In this document: positions 1-9,562 of the stretch, one piece after another
Position numbering within the stretch: the first letter of the stretch is position 1
How the letters are laid out: each line of letters opens with the position of its first letter
Source: Chitinophagaceae bacterium
GTDB taxonomy: Bacteria > Bacteroidota > Bacteroidia > Chitinophagales > Chitinophagaceae
DNA: 64,000 nucleotides
Assembly: GCA_947452965.1 (NCBI GenBank)
Contig: CANGEW010000006.1
Span: 43,930-107,929, forward strand
Direction: 5' to 3'
Notes under the pieces: model-generated
Seen by the model: the letters and a program-made list of their open reading frames with translations, nothing else
What the model was told of the DNA's origin: nothing
Database searches by the model: none
Translations under genes and position numbers: made by a program

Positions 1-20
1 ATTTTTTCGGGGCTTTTTTA
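1..20 (+). terminator. Right half of an intrinsic terminator cut by the window edge
   Basis: The first bases read CGGGGC followed by a run of T, which is how the 3' arm and U-tract of a rho-independent terminator look. The matching 5' arm would lie before the window. It would separate the DUF4249 gene from whatever precedes it. Only half is visible, so this is a guess from one arm. Confidence 0.4.
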
Positions 21-64
21 TGAAAAGTTGTGATGAATTGCAGTTTCTTTAAGTAAATTTGCAT

Positions 65-931
65 ATGAAATCAAACGCACTCTTTTTTTTATTAATAATC
101 GCATTAACCTCTTGCGAAAAAAATATTCAGTTTGATTTAAATCAAACAAGTCCAACACTTGTAGTAGATGCTCAAATAGAAAATGGATTACCCCCCTTAG
201 TTATTCTTACTAATTCTATTCCTTATTTCAGTTCAATTGATTCAAGTTTATTAAAGAATCTATTCGTACATAATGCGGTAGTAACTATTTCTGATAGTGT
301 TTCAACGTTTACTTTAAACGAAATCCCTATTTCAATTGGTTCTAATACATTCTTTGTTTACACATTACCACCCGATTCTCTCGTTGGGAATTTTAATACA
401 TCCTATCAATTACGTATACAAAGTGAAGGGAAGGATTATACAGCAAATACCAGAATACCAGTTCTTAGAGCCACACCGGATTCTTTTTATTTTGAACAAG
501 CGCCTGTCAATCCTGATTCCAATGCAAGAGTCATGAAAATAAAATTAACTGATCCTGTAGGAACAGGTAATTATATCAGATACTGGAGTAAGAGAAACGC
601 TGATCCATTTCTGCCGGGTAGAAAATCAGTTTTTACAGATGAAATTATTGATGGCACTACCTACACCATTCAATTAGAGCCTGGCATTGATAGAAATAAC
701 CCTCCCAAATTAGGAGAAAACTTTTTTAAGAAATCTGATACGGTAGTTATAAAGTTAGCAAGCATAGATAAATCAACATATACTTTTTGGAATACTTGGG
801 AATTTGCTGCACAAAGTGTGGGTAATCCATTCTCTCAACCCGTAAAAGTATTGGGAAATGTTTCAAATGGAGCGCTTGGCGCTTTTTGTGGATATGCGAG
901 TTGGTATTCTAATCCTGTAATTTTAAAATAA
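65..931 (+). CDS. DUF4249 family lipoprotein
   Basis: A 288-residue predicted lipoprotein of the DUF4249 family of Bacteroidota. A hydrophobic N-terminus ends in a lipobox with Cys17 (LTSC), so it should be lipid-anchored in the periplasm or outer membrane. The body has the usual DUF4249 layout: an opening 'P.LVVDAQIENG' strand, a beta-rich Ig-like first half and a C-terminal 'NPFSQPV...GNVSNGALGAFCGY' stretch. DUF4249 genes usually sit beside TonB-dependent receptors, and a receptor may lie just before the window. The frame could be opened at TTG 59, but ATG 65 gives a clean signal peptide and is preferred. A TAAATTTG box at 54-61 lies right before the start; if used, the mRNA would be nearly leaderless. 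No biochemical function is established for the family. Confidence 0.85.
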   Translation: MKSNALFFLLIIALTSCEKNIQFDLNQTSPTLVVDAQIENGLPPLVILTNSIPYFSSIDSSLLKNLFVHNAVVTISDSVSTFTLNEIPISIGSNTFFVYTLPPDSLVGNFNTSYQLRIQSEGKDYTANTRIPVLRATPDSFYFEQAPVNPDSNARVMKIKLTDPVGTGNYIRYWSKRNADPFLPGRKSVFTDEIIDGTTYTIQLEPGIDRNNPPKLGENFFKKSDTVVIKLASIDKSTYTFWNTWEFAAQSVGNPFSQPVKVLGNVSNGALGAFCGYASWYSNPVILK

Positions 932-944
932 AAAATTTAATACA

Positions 945-1892
945 ATGAATCAAACAGAAATAGAAAAGGTAAACTGTTTAATAATTGGATCTGGACCGGC
1001 TGGATATACAGCAGCAATTTATGCTTCAAGAGCTAATCTAAATCCTGTTTTATATCAAGGCATTCAGCCAGGAGGGCAACTTACTATTACTACAGAGGTA
1101 GAAAATTATCCTGGTTATCCAGATGGTATACAAGGCCCTGAAATGATGGTTCATTTCGAAAAACAAGCAGCTAGAATGGGGGCTGATATCCGATATGGAC
1201 TTGCAACAGAAGTTGATTTTTCATCTCATCCCTTAAAAGTAAAAATTGATGATGAAAAATGGATACAAGCAAATTCAGTTATCATTTGTACAGGTGCTTC
1301 AGCCAAATGGTTAGGTCTTCCAAGTGAACAAAGATTAAATGGCTACGGTGTAAGCGCTTGTGCCGTATGTGATGGATTCTTTTTTAAAGGAAAGGAAGTG
1401 GCGATTGTAGGTGCAGGAGATACAGCCGCAGAAGAGGCTTTATATCTTTCTAAATTATGTACGATGGTTCATATGATTGTTAGAAAAGATCAAATGCGTG
1501 CCAGCAAAGTAATGCAGGATCGAGTTTTACAAACGGAAAACATTAAAGTATATTGGAATTCAGTAACAGATGAAATACTTGGAGAGAAGAAAGTAGAAGC
1601 GGTTAATATAAAAAATGTATTGACCAACGATATACAGTCTATTCCGGTTAGTGCATTTTTCGTTGCCATTGGTCACGAGCCCAATAGCAAAATTTTTGCT
1701 AATTGGATTGATATGGACGAAACTGGCTATATAAAAACCATACCAGGTACAAGTAAAACGAATATTGATGGCGTTTTTGCAGCGGGTGATGTGCAAGATA
1801 AACATTACAGACAAGCCATCACTGCTGCAGGCAGTGGCTGTATGGCAGCTTTAGATGCGGAAAGATTTTTAGGCGCTAAAGGACTTCACTAA
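945..1892 (+). CDS. trxB: Thioredoxin-disulfide reductase
   Basis: A cytoplasmic FAD/NADPH enzyme that reduces thioredoxin. The N-terminal FAD-binding GSGPAG motif, the redox-active pair Cys139-Ala-Val-Cys142 followed by Asp-Gly, the NADPH-binding GAGDTA motif and the C-terminal 'GVFAAGDVQD' FAD motif are all present and in the right order. The length of 315 residues is normal for low-molecular-weight bacterial TrxB. The start is an ATG 13 bp after the DUF4249 stop. The next gene, folB, follows 10 bp downstream, so the two are probably co-transcribed although they share no pathway. Identification is firm. Confidence 0.97.
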   Translation: MNQTEIEKVNCLIIGSGPAGYTAAIYASRANLNPVLYQGIQPGGQLTITTEVENYPGYPDGIQGPEMMVHFEKQAARMGADIRYGLATEVDFSSHPLKVKIDDEKWIQANSVIICTGASAKWLGLPSEQRLNGYGVSACAVCDGFFFKGKEVAIVGAGDTAAEEALYLSKLCTMVHMIVRKDQMRASKVMQDRVLQTENIKVYWNSVTDEILGEKKVEAVNIKNVLTNDIQSIPVSAFFVAIGHEPNSKIFANWIDMDETGYIKTIPGTSKTNIDGVFAAGDVQDKHYRQAITAAGSGCMAALDAERFLGAKGLH

Positions 1893-1902
1893 ACTGACAG
1901 AT

Positions 1903-2262
1903 TTGACAAAAAAATTCATACTCCTAAATGACTTATTATTCTATGCTTATCATGGTATTCATGATGAAGAAAGAATATTAGGTAATGAATATAAAGTAGA
2001 TACAAAAATTGAGTATTTGCAAGATGATAAGACCTCATCTATAAATGATACTATTAACTATGTTGATATCTATGAAATCATACAGTCAATCATGTCTATA
2101 CCAACTCCATTACTAGAAACCCTTTCTGAAAATATAATTGATGCAATCGCTAATTCAGATAATAGGATTGTAAATGTTTCTGTACGTATCTTCAAGATGC
2201 ATGCACCCATTCATCATTTTTCTGGTAACGTGGGAGTTTCCATGCAGAAAAAAATTCAATAA
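1903..2262 (+). CDS. folB: Dihydroneopterin aldolase
   Basis: A folate-pathway enzyme that converts 7,8-dihydroneopterin to 6-hydroxymethyl-dihydropterin and glycolaldehyde. The 119-residue length and the N-terminal 'LNDLLFYAYHGIHDEE' signature, with the family's conserved Tyr, Gly and Glu, identify it. The ending '...VSVRIFKMHAPIHHFSGNVGVSMQK' gives the expected late Lys. The start must be TTG 1903, because no in-frame ATG, GTG or CTG precedes the conserved N-terminus closely enough. It sits 10 bp after trxB and 4 bp before the next gene, as in a tight transcription unit. The next folate step visible here, folP, is far away at 36.3-37.1 kb. Confidence 0.93.
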   Translation: MTKKFILLNDLLFYAYHGIHDEERILGNEYKVDTKIEYLQDDKTSSINDTINYVDIYEIIQSIMSIPTPLLETLSENIIDAIANSDNRIVNVSVRIFKMHAPIHHFSGNVGVSMQKKIQ

Positions 2263-2266
2263 TCAC

Positions 2267-3025
2267 ATGATGAATAAGTTATTGAATGCTTTCTTACTAA
2301 TTATTTTATTTGCAAACACCTCATATGCGCAATCATTTGATTCTCTGTATAAAAAGGGACTCGAATTAGAATCAAACAAACAAGAAAAGATGGCTTTGAG
2401 TTGTTTTTTGCAAGCTCAAAAAATCCAACCTACCAATTTATCAGTAATTTACAAATGTGGTGAACTATGTAACCGAATTGGAGCAAGAGAAAATAATCAA
2501 AATCTCAAATTGAATTATTACAATCAATCACTTTCTTTTGCAAAGATTGCCTACAAATACCACTCAAATACGGATGATGCGAATGTATTAATGAGTATGG
2601 CTTTAGGAAGAATCGCTATGCAAAAAAATGGTAGAGAAAAAATAGAAGATGTAAAGTTAATTAAACAATATGCAGATAGGGCAATCAAAATCAATCCCAA
2701 TAATTATAAAGCATGGCATATCATAGGAAAATGGAATTATGAAGTCAGTAGTTTAAATTTCATAGAAAAAACAGCTATAAAATTATTTTATGGAGGAATT
2801 CCAGATGCAAGTTATGAGAAAGCTGTTTACGCTTATCAAAAGGCCAAAGCCATTCAAAATAACTTTTCTCTTAATAGTTTAGAATTAGCCAAAGCCTATT
2901 ATAAATTAAATAAAGTAAAACTTGCAAAAGATAATTTGTTCTACCTTTTACAACTCCCTAATTATACAGAAGATGATTTGGTTATTAAAAATGAAGCTAA
3001 TTCATTATTAAAAAAATGGGAATAA
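2267..3025 (+). CDS. RMDN-like TPR protein with signal peptide
   Basis: A 252-residue exported protein. The first ~20 residues are a signal peptide ending at a YAQ-type cleavage site. The remainder is helical and TPR-like: an N-terminal 'YKKGLELE...A' repeat, a central 'ADRAIKINPNNYKAWHIIGKW' repeat and a C-terminal 'LAKAYYKLNKVKLAKDNL' repeat. The HIIGKWNYEV...F segment followed by a loop with 'YGGIPDASYEKAVYAYQKA' resembles the domain of regulator-of-microtubule-dynamics (RMDN) proteins, which has bacterial relatives. This is recognition by eye. ATG 2267 and ATG 2270 are both possible starts; the longer frame reaching back into folB is rejected. It lies 4 bp after folB. The function is unknown. 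Confidence 0.8.
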   Translation: MMNKLLNAFLLIILFANTSYAQSFDSLYKKGLELESNKQEKMALSCFLQAQKIQPTNLSVIYKCGELCNRIGARENNQNLKLNYYNQSLSFAKIAYKYHSNTDDANVLMSMALGRIAMQKNGREKIEDVKLIKQYADRAIKINPNNYKAWHIIGKWNYEVSSLNFIEKTAIKLFYGGIPDASYEKAVYAYQKAKAIQNNFSLNSLELAKAYYKLNKVKLAKDNLFYLLQLPNYTEDDLVIKNEANSLLKKWE

Positions 3026-3056
3026 CTTTAAAAAATAATTATTTAAAATTAAACTT

Positions 3057-5009
3057 ATGAATAGAATCTTTTTAATTTCTTTGATTTTTTTCTCTTTAAA
3101 TTCAAATGCTCAAGTAATACCCGCACAAACTGAATATAACCCTCACGAACTATTTGCACCACTAACTTATCCAATTGGAGATAATGGATACAGAACTGCT
3201 TTAGGAGAACCCGGTCCTCATTATTGGCAAAATAAAGTTGATTATCAAATCAGAGTAAAATTAGATGAATCGAACAAATCATTAACAGGATCTGTTATTT
3301 TTAATTACAAAAATAATAGTCCACAGTTTTTATCATATTTATGGATTCAATTAGATCAAAACTTATTTAATAAAGAAAGTAGGGGCCAAATGAGAATGCC
3401 CGCTACTAACAGAAGCAGATATGGAGACGCAAATTCCAATTTCATCGGCGGATATACTATAAAATCAGTTCAAATAATTACTCCTAAAAGTTCAATTGAT
3501 GTCAATTATTTAATTGACGACACAAGAATGCAAATCAGACTTCAAAATCCTATTGCCAACAATGGCGGGAGTATCTCTATTAAAATTGAATATTCTTTTA
3601 CTATTCCTAATTATGGTGCAGATAGATGCGGTATACAAAATACTCAAAATGGTGATATATATACTATTGCACAATGGTATCCTAGACTTTGCGTATATGA
3701 TGATATCAGAGGTTGGAATACAGACCCTTATTTAGGTCCTAGTGAGTTTTATTTAGAATACGGTGATTTTGATTATTATATTACGGTTCCTTCCAATCAT
3801 ATTGTAGTAGCTAGTGGAGAGCTTATAAACCCAAATGAAGTACTTACAACTGCACAAATAGAGCGACTGAATACTGCTGCTAAAAGTAATAAAACAATTA
3901 TTATAAGAAATGAAGATGATTTAAAAAAATCATTAGGAACCACTAATGTAAAAGAAAAAACATGGCATTATAAAATGAAAAATGCTAGGGACATTTCATG
4001 GGCCTCATCAAAAGCTTTTATTTGGGATGCAGCTTGTATTGACCTTCCCTCAGGAAAAAAATCTTTAGCTATGAGTGTTTATCCGGTAGAAAGTAAAAGT
4101 AAAGAAGCTTGGGGAAGATCGACTGAATATATTAAAGGCAGTATTGAAAATTATAGCAAAAGATGGTTTGAATATCCATATCCTGTTGCAATTAACGTGG
4201 CAAGTAATGTGTCTGGAATGGAGTACCCAGGTATCGTATTTTGTTCTATGAATTCAAGTGGTCAAGAATTATTTGATGTAACAGACCATGAATTTGGTCA
4301 TACTTGGTTCCCAATGATTGTAGGAAGTAATGAAAGACTATATGGCTGGATGGATGAAGGATTCAATACTTTTATTAACTCCTTAGCCGACGATGATTTT
4401 AATAATGGAGAATACAAGAACAGTCCGCCAAATGGACATGATGTTTCCTATAGTTTATTTAATCCCAATGCCGAATCAATATTTAATACACCTGATGCAA
4501 TGAGAGAAAGAAATATAGGGAATTGTCTTTATTTTAAACCTGCATTTGCATTGAATATTTTAAGATCGTATGTGTTAGGTGAAAATAGATTTGATTACGC
4601 TTTTAAATATTATATTCAACAGTGGGCATATAAACATCCTACACCATGGGATTTCTTTAACACCATGAATAATGCTGCTGGAGAGGATCTTGGTTGGTTT
4701 TGGAAAGCATGGTTTATCAATAATTATAGCCTTGATCAATCAATAATATCAGTAAATAATGACGTATCTGATGGTGGCCCTTTAGTTATAATAGCCAATT
4801 TACAACCCATGGCTATGCCTGTTACCATTCATTACACAACCATATCAGGCAAAAAAGGTAACATAAAATTACCTATAGAAATATGGAACAATACAAATCA
4901 ATTCGTTGTTAAAATCCCCTCTGGAGAAGCAATCAAAGAAGTAATAATTGATGAAGAAAAAGTATTACCAGATATTAATTATGACAATAATACTTGGCAA
5001 AGAAAATAA
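3057..5009 (+). CDS. M1 family metallopeptidase, exported
   Basis: A secreted zinc aminopeptidase-like protein of 650 residues. A signal peptide of about 18 residues ends in SNAQ. The M1 zinc site is complete: His411-Glu412-x-x-His415, then 18 residues to Glu434 in WMDEGFN. The upstream GMEYPG motif stands in for the family's GAMEN exopeptidase motif, as is common in Bacteroidota M1 members. The N-terminal ~250 residues form the saddle-like beta domain, and the end is beta-rich. It probably digests peptides in the periplasm or outside the cell. Whether it is a true aminopeptidase cannot be told from the sequence. It starts 31 bp after the TPR gene. Confidence 0.93.
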   Translation: MNRIFLISLIFFSLNSNAQVIPAQTEYNPHELFAPLTYPIGDNGYRTALGEPGPHYWQNKVDYQIRVKLDESNKSLTGSVIFNYKNNSPQFLSYLWIQLDQNLFNKESRGQMRMPATNRSRYGDANSNFIGGYTIKSVQIITPKSSIDVNYLIDDTRMQIRLQNPIANNGGSISIKIEYSFTIPNYGADRCGIQNTQNGDIYTIAQWYPRLCVYDDIRGWNTDPYLGPSEFYLEYGDFDYYITVPSNHIVVASGELINPNEVLTTAQIERLNTAAKSNKTIIIRNEDDLKKSLGTTNVKEKTWHYKMKNARDISWASSKAFIWDAACIDLPSGKKSLAMSVYPVESKSKEAWGRSTEYIKGSIENYSKRWFEYPYPVAINVASNVSGMEYPGIVFCSMNSSGQELFDVTDHEFGHTWFPMIVGSNERLYGWMDEGFNTFINSLADDDFNNGEYKNSPPNGHDVSYSLFNPNAESIFNTPDAMRERNIGNCLYFKPAFALNILRSYVLGENRFDYAFKYYIQQWAYKHPTPWDFFNTMNNAAGEDLGWFWKAWFINNYSLDQSIISVNNDVSDGGPLVIIANLQPMAMPVTIHYTTISGKKGNIKLPIEIWNNTNQFVVKIPSGEAIKEVIIDEEKVLPDINYDNNTWQRK

Positions 5010-5117
5010 TCACATACATATTTTACAATAATTCCTTTTTGGTTTTAGTGATTTTTCACGTTGATTTTTTTTAACTATTTCTCATTTTGTATTATAGAAT
5101 AAATTTTTTTTTAATAC

Positions 5118-6374
5118 ATGAACGAGAAACTATTGCATTATATTTGGAAATATCGATTGTTTAATCAAAGTAATTTATACACAATTGATGATCAAAAAAT
5201 TCATATCCTACATCCTGGGCATCATAATCAAAATCAAGGGCCTGATTTTTTGCATGCAAGAATTAGAATAAATAAAATAGAGTGGGTCGGAAATATAGAA
5301 TTACATGTAAAATCTTCTGATTGGAATCATCACAAACACTCTGATGATGATAATTATAAAAATGTCATTCTACATGTAGTATGGATACATGACAAGAGTA
5401 TAGACATTTCTTTTCCTACTTTACAATTACAAGATATTACCTCTAAATTATTATTACATAAATATCAAAATCTAACTGAAAAGAAAAAATTCATTCCATG
5501 TGAAAACATCAAACCTGATTTAAATGATTTACTTCTTTTAAAATTAAAAGAAAGGCTTGTTATTGAAAGATTACAACAAAAGGCATCGCAATTGCAAAAT
5601 AGTTTAGAGAAACTCAATTTTGATTGGCTAGAATTGTTTTGGAGATTGATTTGCAGAAATTTTGGAGGTAAAATAAATGCAGATGCATTTGAAAAAATCG
5701 CCTGTAATACACCCATAAAAGTACTAATAAAAATTCAACCTGACTTATTTCAAATTGAAGCTATTCTATTTGGTCAAGCCGGCTTATTAAGCCATCATCA
5801 TCCAGATGAATATCAAAGAAAATTAGGAAAAGAGTATGTTTTTTTAAAAAATAAATTTTCTATTAATAAACCACGGATTAATATTAATTATCTGAGAATG
5901 AACCCGAATGCATTTCCTACCATTCGAATTTCACAATTAGCAATGTTCATTCATTCAAATGCCAATGATTTTTTAAATATTCTTAACCATGACAACTTAG
6001 ATGAAATAATAAAATGTTTTAGAATAGGTACGAGTGACTATTGGAATACTCATTATATCTTTAATAAAAAGAGTAGATTTAAAAAGAAATATACGGGTGT
6101 TGAATTCATTAACACTATCATAATTAATACGATCGTTATTATGAAATTTCTAATCGAAAAAAACAGAAATGATTCTTCTTATGTAGAAAATTCAATTAAT
6201 TTCCTAGAAAAGACAAAGGCTGAATCAAATTTGATTATAAAAGAATTTCAAAAAAATAAATTAATATCTAAAAATGCTTTTGACTCACAAGCCTATATTC
6301 AACTAAAAAAAGAATACTGTGATCATCTGGGTTGTTTAGATTGTATGATTGGCAAACAAATATTTAAGATATAG
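5118..6374 (+). CDS. DUF2851 family protein
   Basis: A 418-residue cytoplasmic protein of the DUF2851 family, recognised from the N-terminal pattern 'E.LLHYIWKYRLF', then 'HPG.HN.NQGPDF..A' and 'WVGNIELHVKSSDW..H'. The GPDF and GNIELHV..SDW stretches look like a nuclease-like fold (PD-D/E-like acidic and His pattern), but this is only an impression. The C-terminus carries a Cys/His cluster (YCDHLGCLDCMIG) that may bind metal. No function is established. It is preceded by a 108-bp gap with no clear signal. It converges with the OsmC gene, the two stops being only 6 bp apart. Confidence 0.85.
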   Translation: MNEKLLHYIWKYRLFNQSNLYTIDDQKIHILHPGHHNQNQGPDFLHARIRINKIEWVGNIELHVKSSDWNHHKHSDDDNYKNVILHVVWIHDKSIDISFPTLQLQDITSKLLLHKYQNLTEKKKFIPCENIKPDLNDLLLLKLKERLVIERLQQKASQLQNSLEKLNFDWLELFWRLICRNFGGKINADAFEKIACNTPIKVLIKIQPDLFQIEAILFGQAGLLSHHHPDEYQRKLGKEYVFLKNKFSINKPRININYLRMNPNAFPTIRISQLAMFIHSNANDFLNILNHDNLDEIIKCFRIGTSDYWNTHYIFNKKSRFKKKYTGVEFINTIIINTIVIMKFLIEKNRNDSSYVENSINFLEKTKAESNLIIKEFQKNKLISKNAFDSQAYIQLKKEYCDHLGCLDCMIGKQIFKI

Positions 6375-6380
6375 AGTTAA

Positions 6381-6785
6381 CTATATCCATGTATACTTTG
6401 TTGAAATCAAAAGTTCAGGATGTAAACTGTTTTTTACAGGACAAGCATTTCCAACTCTTTCTAAAATTGTTTTTTCTTTTTCAGAGATTTGATTAGAAGG
6501 TAATTGAATATGAATATCAATTTTTCCAATTCTTCTGGGTTCAGAAAACATGTGCTTGGTTACATCTGCTTTAGCACTAGAAATATCTACCCCCATTTCA
6601 GAAGCTTTAATTCCCATTGTTGTAAGGATACATGTTGCGAGAGACACTGTAAGTAAATCAGTTGGACTAAACTTTTCTCCTTTGCCTTTGTTATCAGTTG
6701 GTGCGTCAGTTTCAATGATACTATTACTTTGAACGTGAATGCTTTCACACCTCAAATTACCTGTATATATAATAGAAGCTGTCAT
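6381..6785 (-). CDS. OsmC/Ohr family peroxidase-like protein
   Basis: A 134-residue OsmC-superfamily protein. Members are thiol peroxidases that detoxify organic hydroperoxides in the cytoplasm. Both conserved cysteines are present: Cys52 in the helix 'TVSLATC' and Cys115 in 'NACPV'. The N-terminal 'SPTDLLTVSLATC' signature is typical of the YhfA/OsmC-like subgroup. Length is normal. It has its own upstream region (6786-6884), shared divergently with the next gene. Whether it acts on hydroperoxides or is a paralogue of unknown role (YhfA-like) cannot be decided. Confidence 0.9.
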   Translation of the reverse strand: MTASIIYTGNLRCESIHVQSNSIIETDAPTDNKGKGEKFSPTDLLTVSLATCILTTMGIKASEMGVDISSAKADVTKHMFSEPRRIGKIDIHIQLPSNQISEKEKTILERVGNACPVKNSLHPELLISTKYTWI

Positions 6786-6884
6786 AATTATTTAATTTGT
6801 TTATTATTTTATAGATTTACTATGAAGAGTACTGATCAATTTTCATAAATTTACCAAATTATAAAATAAATTAGAAAAATCTTT

Positions 6885-7739
6885 ATGTTCAAAGTAAAAA
6901 GCATCTTCTTTTTAATAATAATTTGTTTTTGTTCTTCTATTTCAAGCTTTTCGCAAAATAACTCAACTGGAAAAGTTTCTAAAACAGAAATCCAACAGCA
7001 AAATATTTCTAAAATGATGTCTCAGGAGGAAGAGGGTGTTTTAAAATTTCATCATCATCTCCTAGTTGGTTTAAAACTAACGAATGATGGATATGGTGCT
7101 TTTTTAGAGTATGGTGTAGCCAAGACACCCAAAAAGGCGTTTTTGCTACAGCTAGAATTTACTGAAAGAAAAAGCAACAAAGAAGAAAAAATCCAAAGCC
7201 CATATTTTGATTTATCTCCATTCATTTTTGGCAAAATCAACTTTTTTTATCCCGTAAAAATTGGCATACAACAACAAATATTATTAGGTAATCGAGCCAA
7301 TAAAAACGGGGTTTGCGTAACTGGTAATTTTGGCGGGGGTGTTTCTTTAGGCTTATTAAGGCCTTATTTATTACATATGGTCAATGAAAAGGGAGAATTT
7401 GTTCAAAATGGTTACGAGTCTGAAGATAGTAATCTGTTTACTAATGATCCATATTATACTGTATATTACAAGGACCAAAGTCAAACTTTGATATATGGAG
7501 GACCCATTGGTGGACCGGATTTATCAGATGGCTGGAATCAATTAAAAGTTGTCCCTGGAATATATATAAAGCCATCAATAAGATTTGATTACACTAAATT
7601 TCATGATGTGATTGCTGCAATTGAAATTGGTGCAACAGCTGAAATATATAGTAGAAAAATCCCTCAAATGGTTTTTATTGAACAAAAACAATATTTTTTA
7701 GGGGCTTATTTCTCACTATTATTCGGTAGTAGAAAATAA
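6885..7739 (+). CDS. Predicted outer-membrane protein, unrecognised family
   Basis: A 284-residue protein with a clear N-terminal signal peptide ending in FSQ. After a short Gln/Ser-rich linker, the body is built of alternating beta-strands rich in Tyr, Gly and Phe ('FHHHLLVGLKLTNDGYGAFLEYG', 'GGGVSLGLLRPYLLHM'), and it ends in '...LGAYFSLLFGSRK'. This layout suggests an outer-membrane beta-barrel or a barrel-associated protein. I do not recognise a named family. It precedes lipA by 33 bp and could share its transcript. The function is unknown. Confidence 0.75.
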   Translation: MFKVKSIFFLIIICFCSSISSFSQNNSTGKVSKTEIQQQNISKMMSQEEEGVLKFHHHLLVGLKLTNDGYGAFLEYGVAKTPKKAFLLQLEFTERKSNKEEKIQSPYFDLSPFIFGKINFFYPVKIGIQQQILLGNRANKNGVCVTGNFGGGVSLGLLRPYLLHMVNEKGEFVQNGYESEDSNLFTNDPYYTVYYKDQSQTLIYGGPIGGPDLSDGWNQLKVVPGIYIKPSIRFDYTKFHDVIAAIEIGATAEIYSRKIPQMVFIEQKQYFLGAYFSLLFGSRK

Positions 7740-7772
7740 AAACATTAAACAACTACAGTAAAACATTTCTAT

Positions 7773-8690
7773 ATGTCGTGTGGAACTTCAACTGATGAAA
7801 CTATTTTTCCAGCAAAAAAACCTAATTGGCTAAGAGTTAAACTTCCAATAGGGGAAGAATATAAACATGTAAGAAATTTAGTAGATACTCATAAACTTCA
7901 TACGATTTGTGAAAGTGGCAATTGTCCGAATATGGGAGAATGTTGGGGAGCCGGTACGGCTACTTTTATGATTCTTGGAAATATTTGTACAAGAAGTTGC
8001 GGATTTTGCGCTGTTGCAACCGGTCGTCCTGACGCTGTAGATTGGGACGAACCCCAAAGAGTTGCTGAGGCTATTCATCTGATGAAGGTAAAGCATGCTG
8101 TTATTACCTCTGTAGATAGAGACGAACTTAAAGATGCCGGAAGTATCATATGGCACAACACCATAAAAGCGGTGAAAGCCCTAAATCCTGAAACAACATT
8201 AGAAACTCTTATTCCGGATTTTAAATCAAATAAGGAGCAAATTCAAAGAATTATTGATGCTGCACCTGAAGTGGTTAGTCACAATATTGAAACAACAGAA
8301 CGCTTAACGAGACAAGTAAGAATTCAGGCAAAATATTGGCAAAGTATGGAAACTTTAAAGATTCTAAAAGAAGGAGGGATGAGAACAAAAAGTGGCATCA
8401 TGCTCGGTTTGGGTGAAAAAAAAGAAGAAGTTATTCAAACCATGAAAGATTTATATAATAGTGGAGTAGATGTGGTAACAATAGGACAATACTTGCAACC
8501 CACCAAAAAACACCTTCCAGTAGAAAGGTTTATTCATCCAGATGAATTTGCAGAACTTAGAGAAATTGGCTATCAAATTGGTTTAGATTATGTGGAAAGT
8601 GGACCATTAGTAAGATCTTCTTATCATAGTGAGAAACATGTAATTGCCGGATGGGGAAGAAACAAATGGTTAGAAGAGTCTAATAAATAA
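7773..8690 (+). CDS. lipA: Lipoyl synthase
   Basis: A radical SAM enzyme that inserts two sulfur atoms into octanoyl-carrier domains of 2-oxoacid dehydrogenases or GcvH. The auxiliary cluster ligands Cys46, Cys51 and Cys57 (CxxxxCxxxxxC) and the radical SAM cluster ligands Cys72, Cys76 and Cys79 (CxxxCxxC) are all present. The C-terminal RSSYHSE motif supplies the conserved Ser that ligates the auxiliary cluster. The 305-residue length is typical. The lipB partner is not in the window. The GLPGLI-like gene on the other strand ends 5 bp away. Confidence 0.97.
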   Translation: MSCGTSTDETIFPAKKPNWLRVKLPIGEEYKHVRNLVDTHKLHTICESGNCPNMGECWGAGTATFMILGNICTRSCGFCAVATGRPDAVDWDEPQRVAEAIHLMKVKHAVITSVDRDELKDAGSIIWHNTIKAVKALNPETTLETLIPDFKSNKEQIQRIIDAAPEVVSHNIETTERLTRQVRIQAKYWQSMETLKILKEGGMRTKSGIMLGLGEKKEEVIQTMKDLYNSGVDVVTIGQYLQPTKKHLPVERFIHPDEFAELREIGYQIGLDYVESGPLVRSSYHSEKHVIAGWGRNKWLEESNK

Positions 8691-8695
8691 AACAC

Positions 8696-9562
8696 CTAAT
8701 CTCTTGGACGCATAAATTCACCGCCACCTCTAGGACCCCCAAACATCATTCTCATTTCTTTCATAGGCTTAATTTCAATATCAGATGGGATCTTAAACTC
8801 ATTGGTATTCAATTCTTTATTTAATTCAATTTTTGTGACTTCTGCTTCTAATTTTCTATTTCTTCTCATTTTTATCTCATAACGTAGCACAAAGCCATCA
8901 AGTTTTTCCAAGCCATTTAACATTGGTACCATATTGGACATCATTGGCAAATTACTGAATCCCCCCGTTGAATTAATATTATACAATTTAAATGCGTTTG
9001 TGTACCAAATAATAGCCGAGTCTTTTATTCCAGGAAATCTGCTTGAAATGACATAGGCCTTTTTACATTCATAACCAGCAATTTTTTTAGTTTCATTAGT
9101 ATAACTGATCTCTGAAGAACTTTTTGCCGTTTCTATATGCATTCCAATTTTTGAAGTTGTATCCTTTTTTCTTCTTTCAGCCATCATACTATCCCTTTTC
9201 TTTTGCATTTCTTCTTGCTCGGCATCCGTAATAAAAAAACCATTTTTATTGCCCATCATTTCAACAATTGAAGTGGTGATTTTAGATTCATTATCTCTGT
9301 AAATAGTTGCTTTTACTACATCGGACTTTACGGATATTTTAGTCTTTTCATCTTTTAGATAGGTAATGAACTTGGTTTCTCCGTCCATCATATTTCTAAA
9401 GTTCATACCACCTCTCTGATTATCCTGGTTATTATCCATATCATCTTCTTCTGGCGCTATAATGTTGGTTGTGGTATAAACTACGGCCTGTTTATACGTA
9501 TTGGTTTGAGCCTGAATGAAATAAGGCAAACAAATGCATATAAAAATTATTATTTTTTTCAT
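8696..9562 (-). CDS. GLPGLI/DUF4412-like exported protein
   Basis: A 288-residue exported protein with a signal peptide ending in IQAQ. The 'KKIAGYECKKAYV' motif and the 'W YTN...' segment followed by a Gly/Leu/Pro/Met-rich stretch place it with the GLPGLI-like or DUF4412-like proteins that are frequent in Bacteroidota. The Asp/Asn/Gly/Met-rich insert near residues 40-60 and the Arg/Gly-rich C-terminus are low complexity. The role is unknown; many relatives are small periplasmic or outer-membrane proteins. The end is convergent with lipA. Confidence 0.78.
   Translation of the reverse strand: MKKIIIFICICLPYFIQAQTNTYKQAVVYTTTNIIAPEEDDMDNNQDNQRGGMNFRNMMDGETKFITYLKDEKTKISVKSDVVKATIYRDNESKITTSIVEMMGNKNGFFITDAEQEEMQKKRDSMMAERRKKDTTSKIGMHIETAKSSSEISYTNETKKIAGYECKKAYVISSRFPGIKDSAIIWYTNAFKLYNINSTGGFSNLPMMSNMVPMLNGLEKLDGFVLRYEIKMRRNRKLEAEVTKIELNKELNTNEFKIPSDIEIKPMKEMRMMFGGPRGGGEFMRPRD

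Noticed and set aside
2174..2266. Longer N-terminus of the TPR protein reaching into folB
   Set aside because: It would lie in a different frame inside folB and put ~31 unrelated residues before the signal peptide. ATG 2267/2270 is far more likely.
6368..6387. 7-bp inverted repeat GATATAG/CTATATC between DUF2851 and OsmC genes
   Set aside because: Short, AT-rich, with no U-tract; chance is likely in this base composition.
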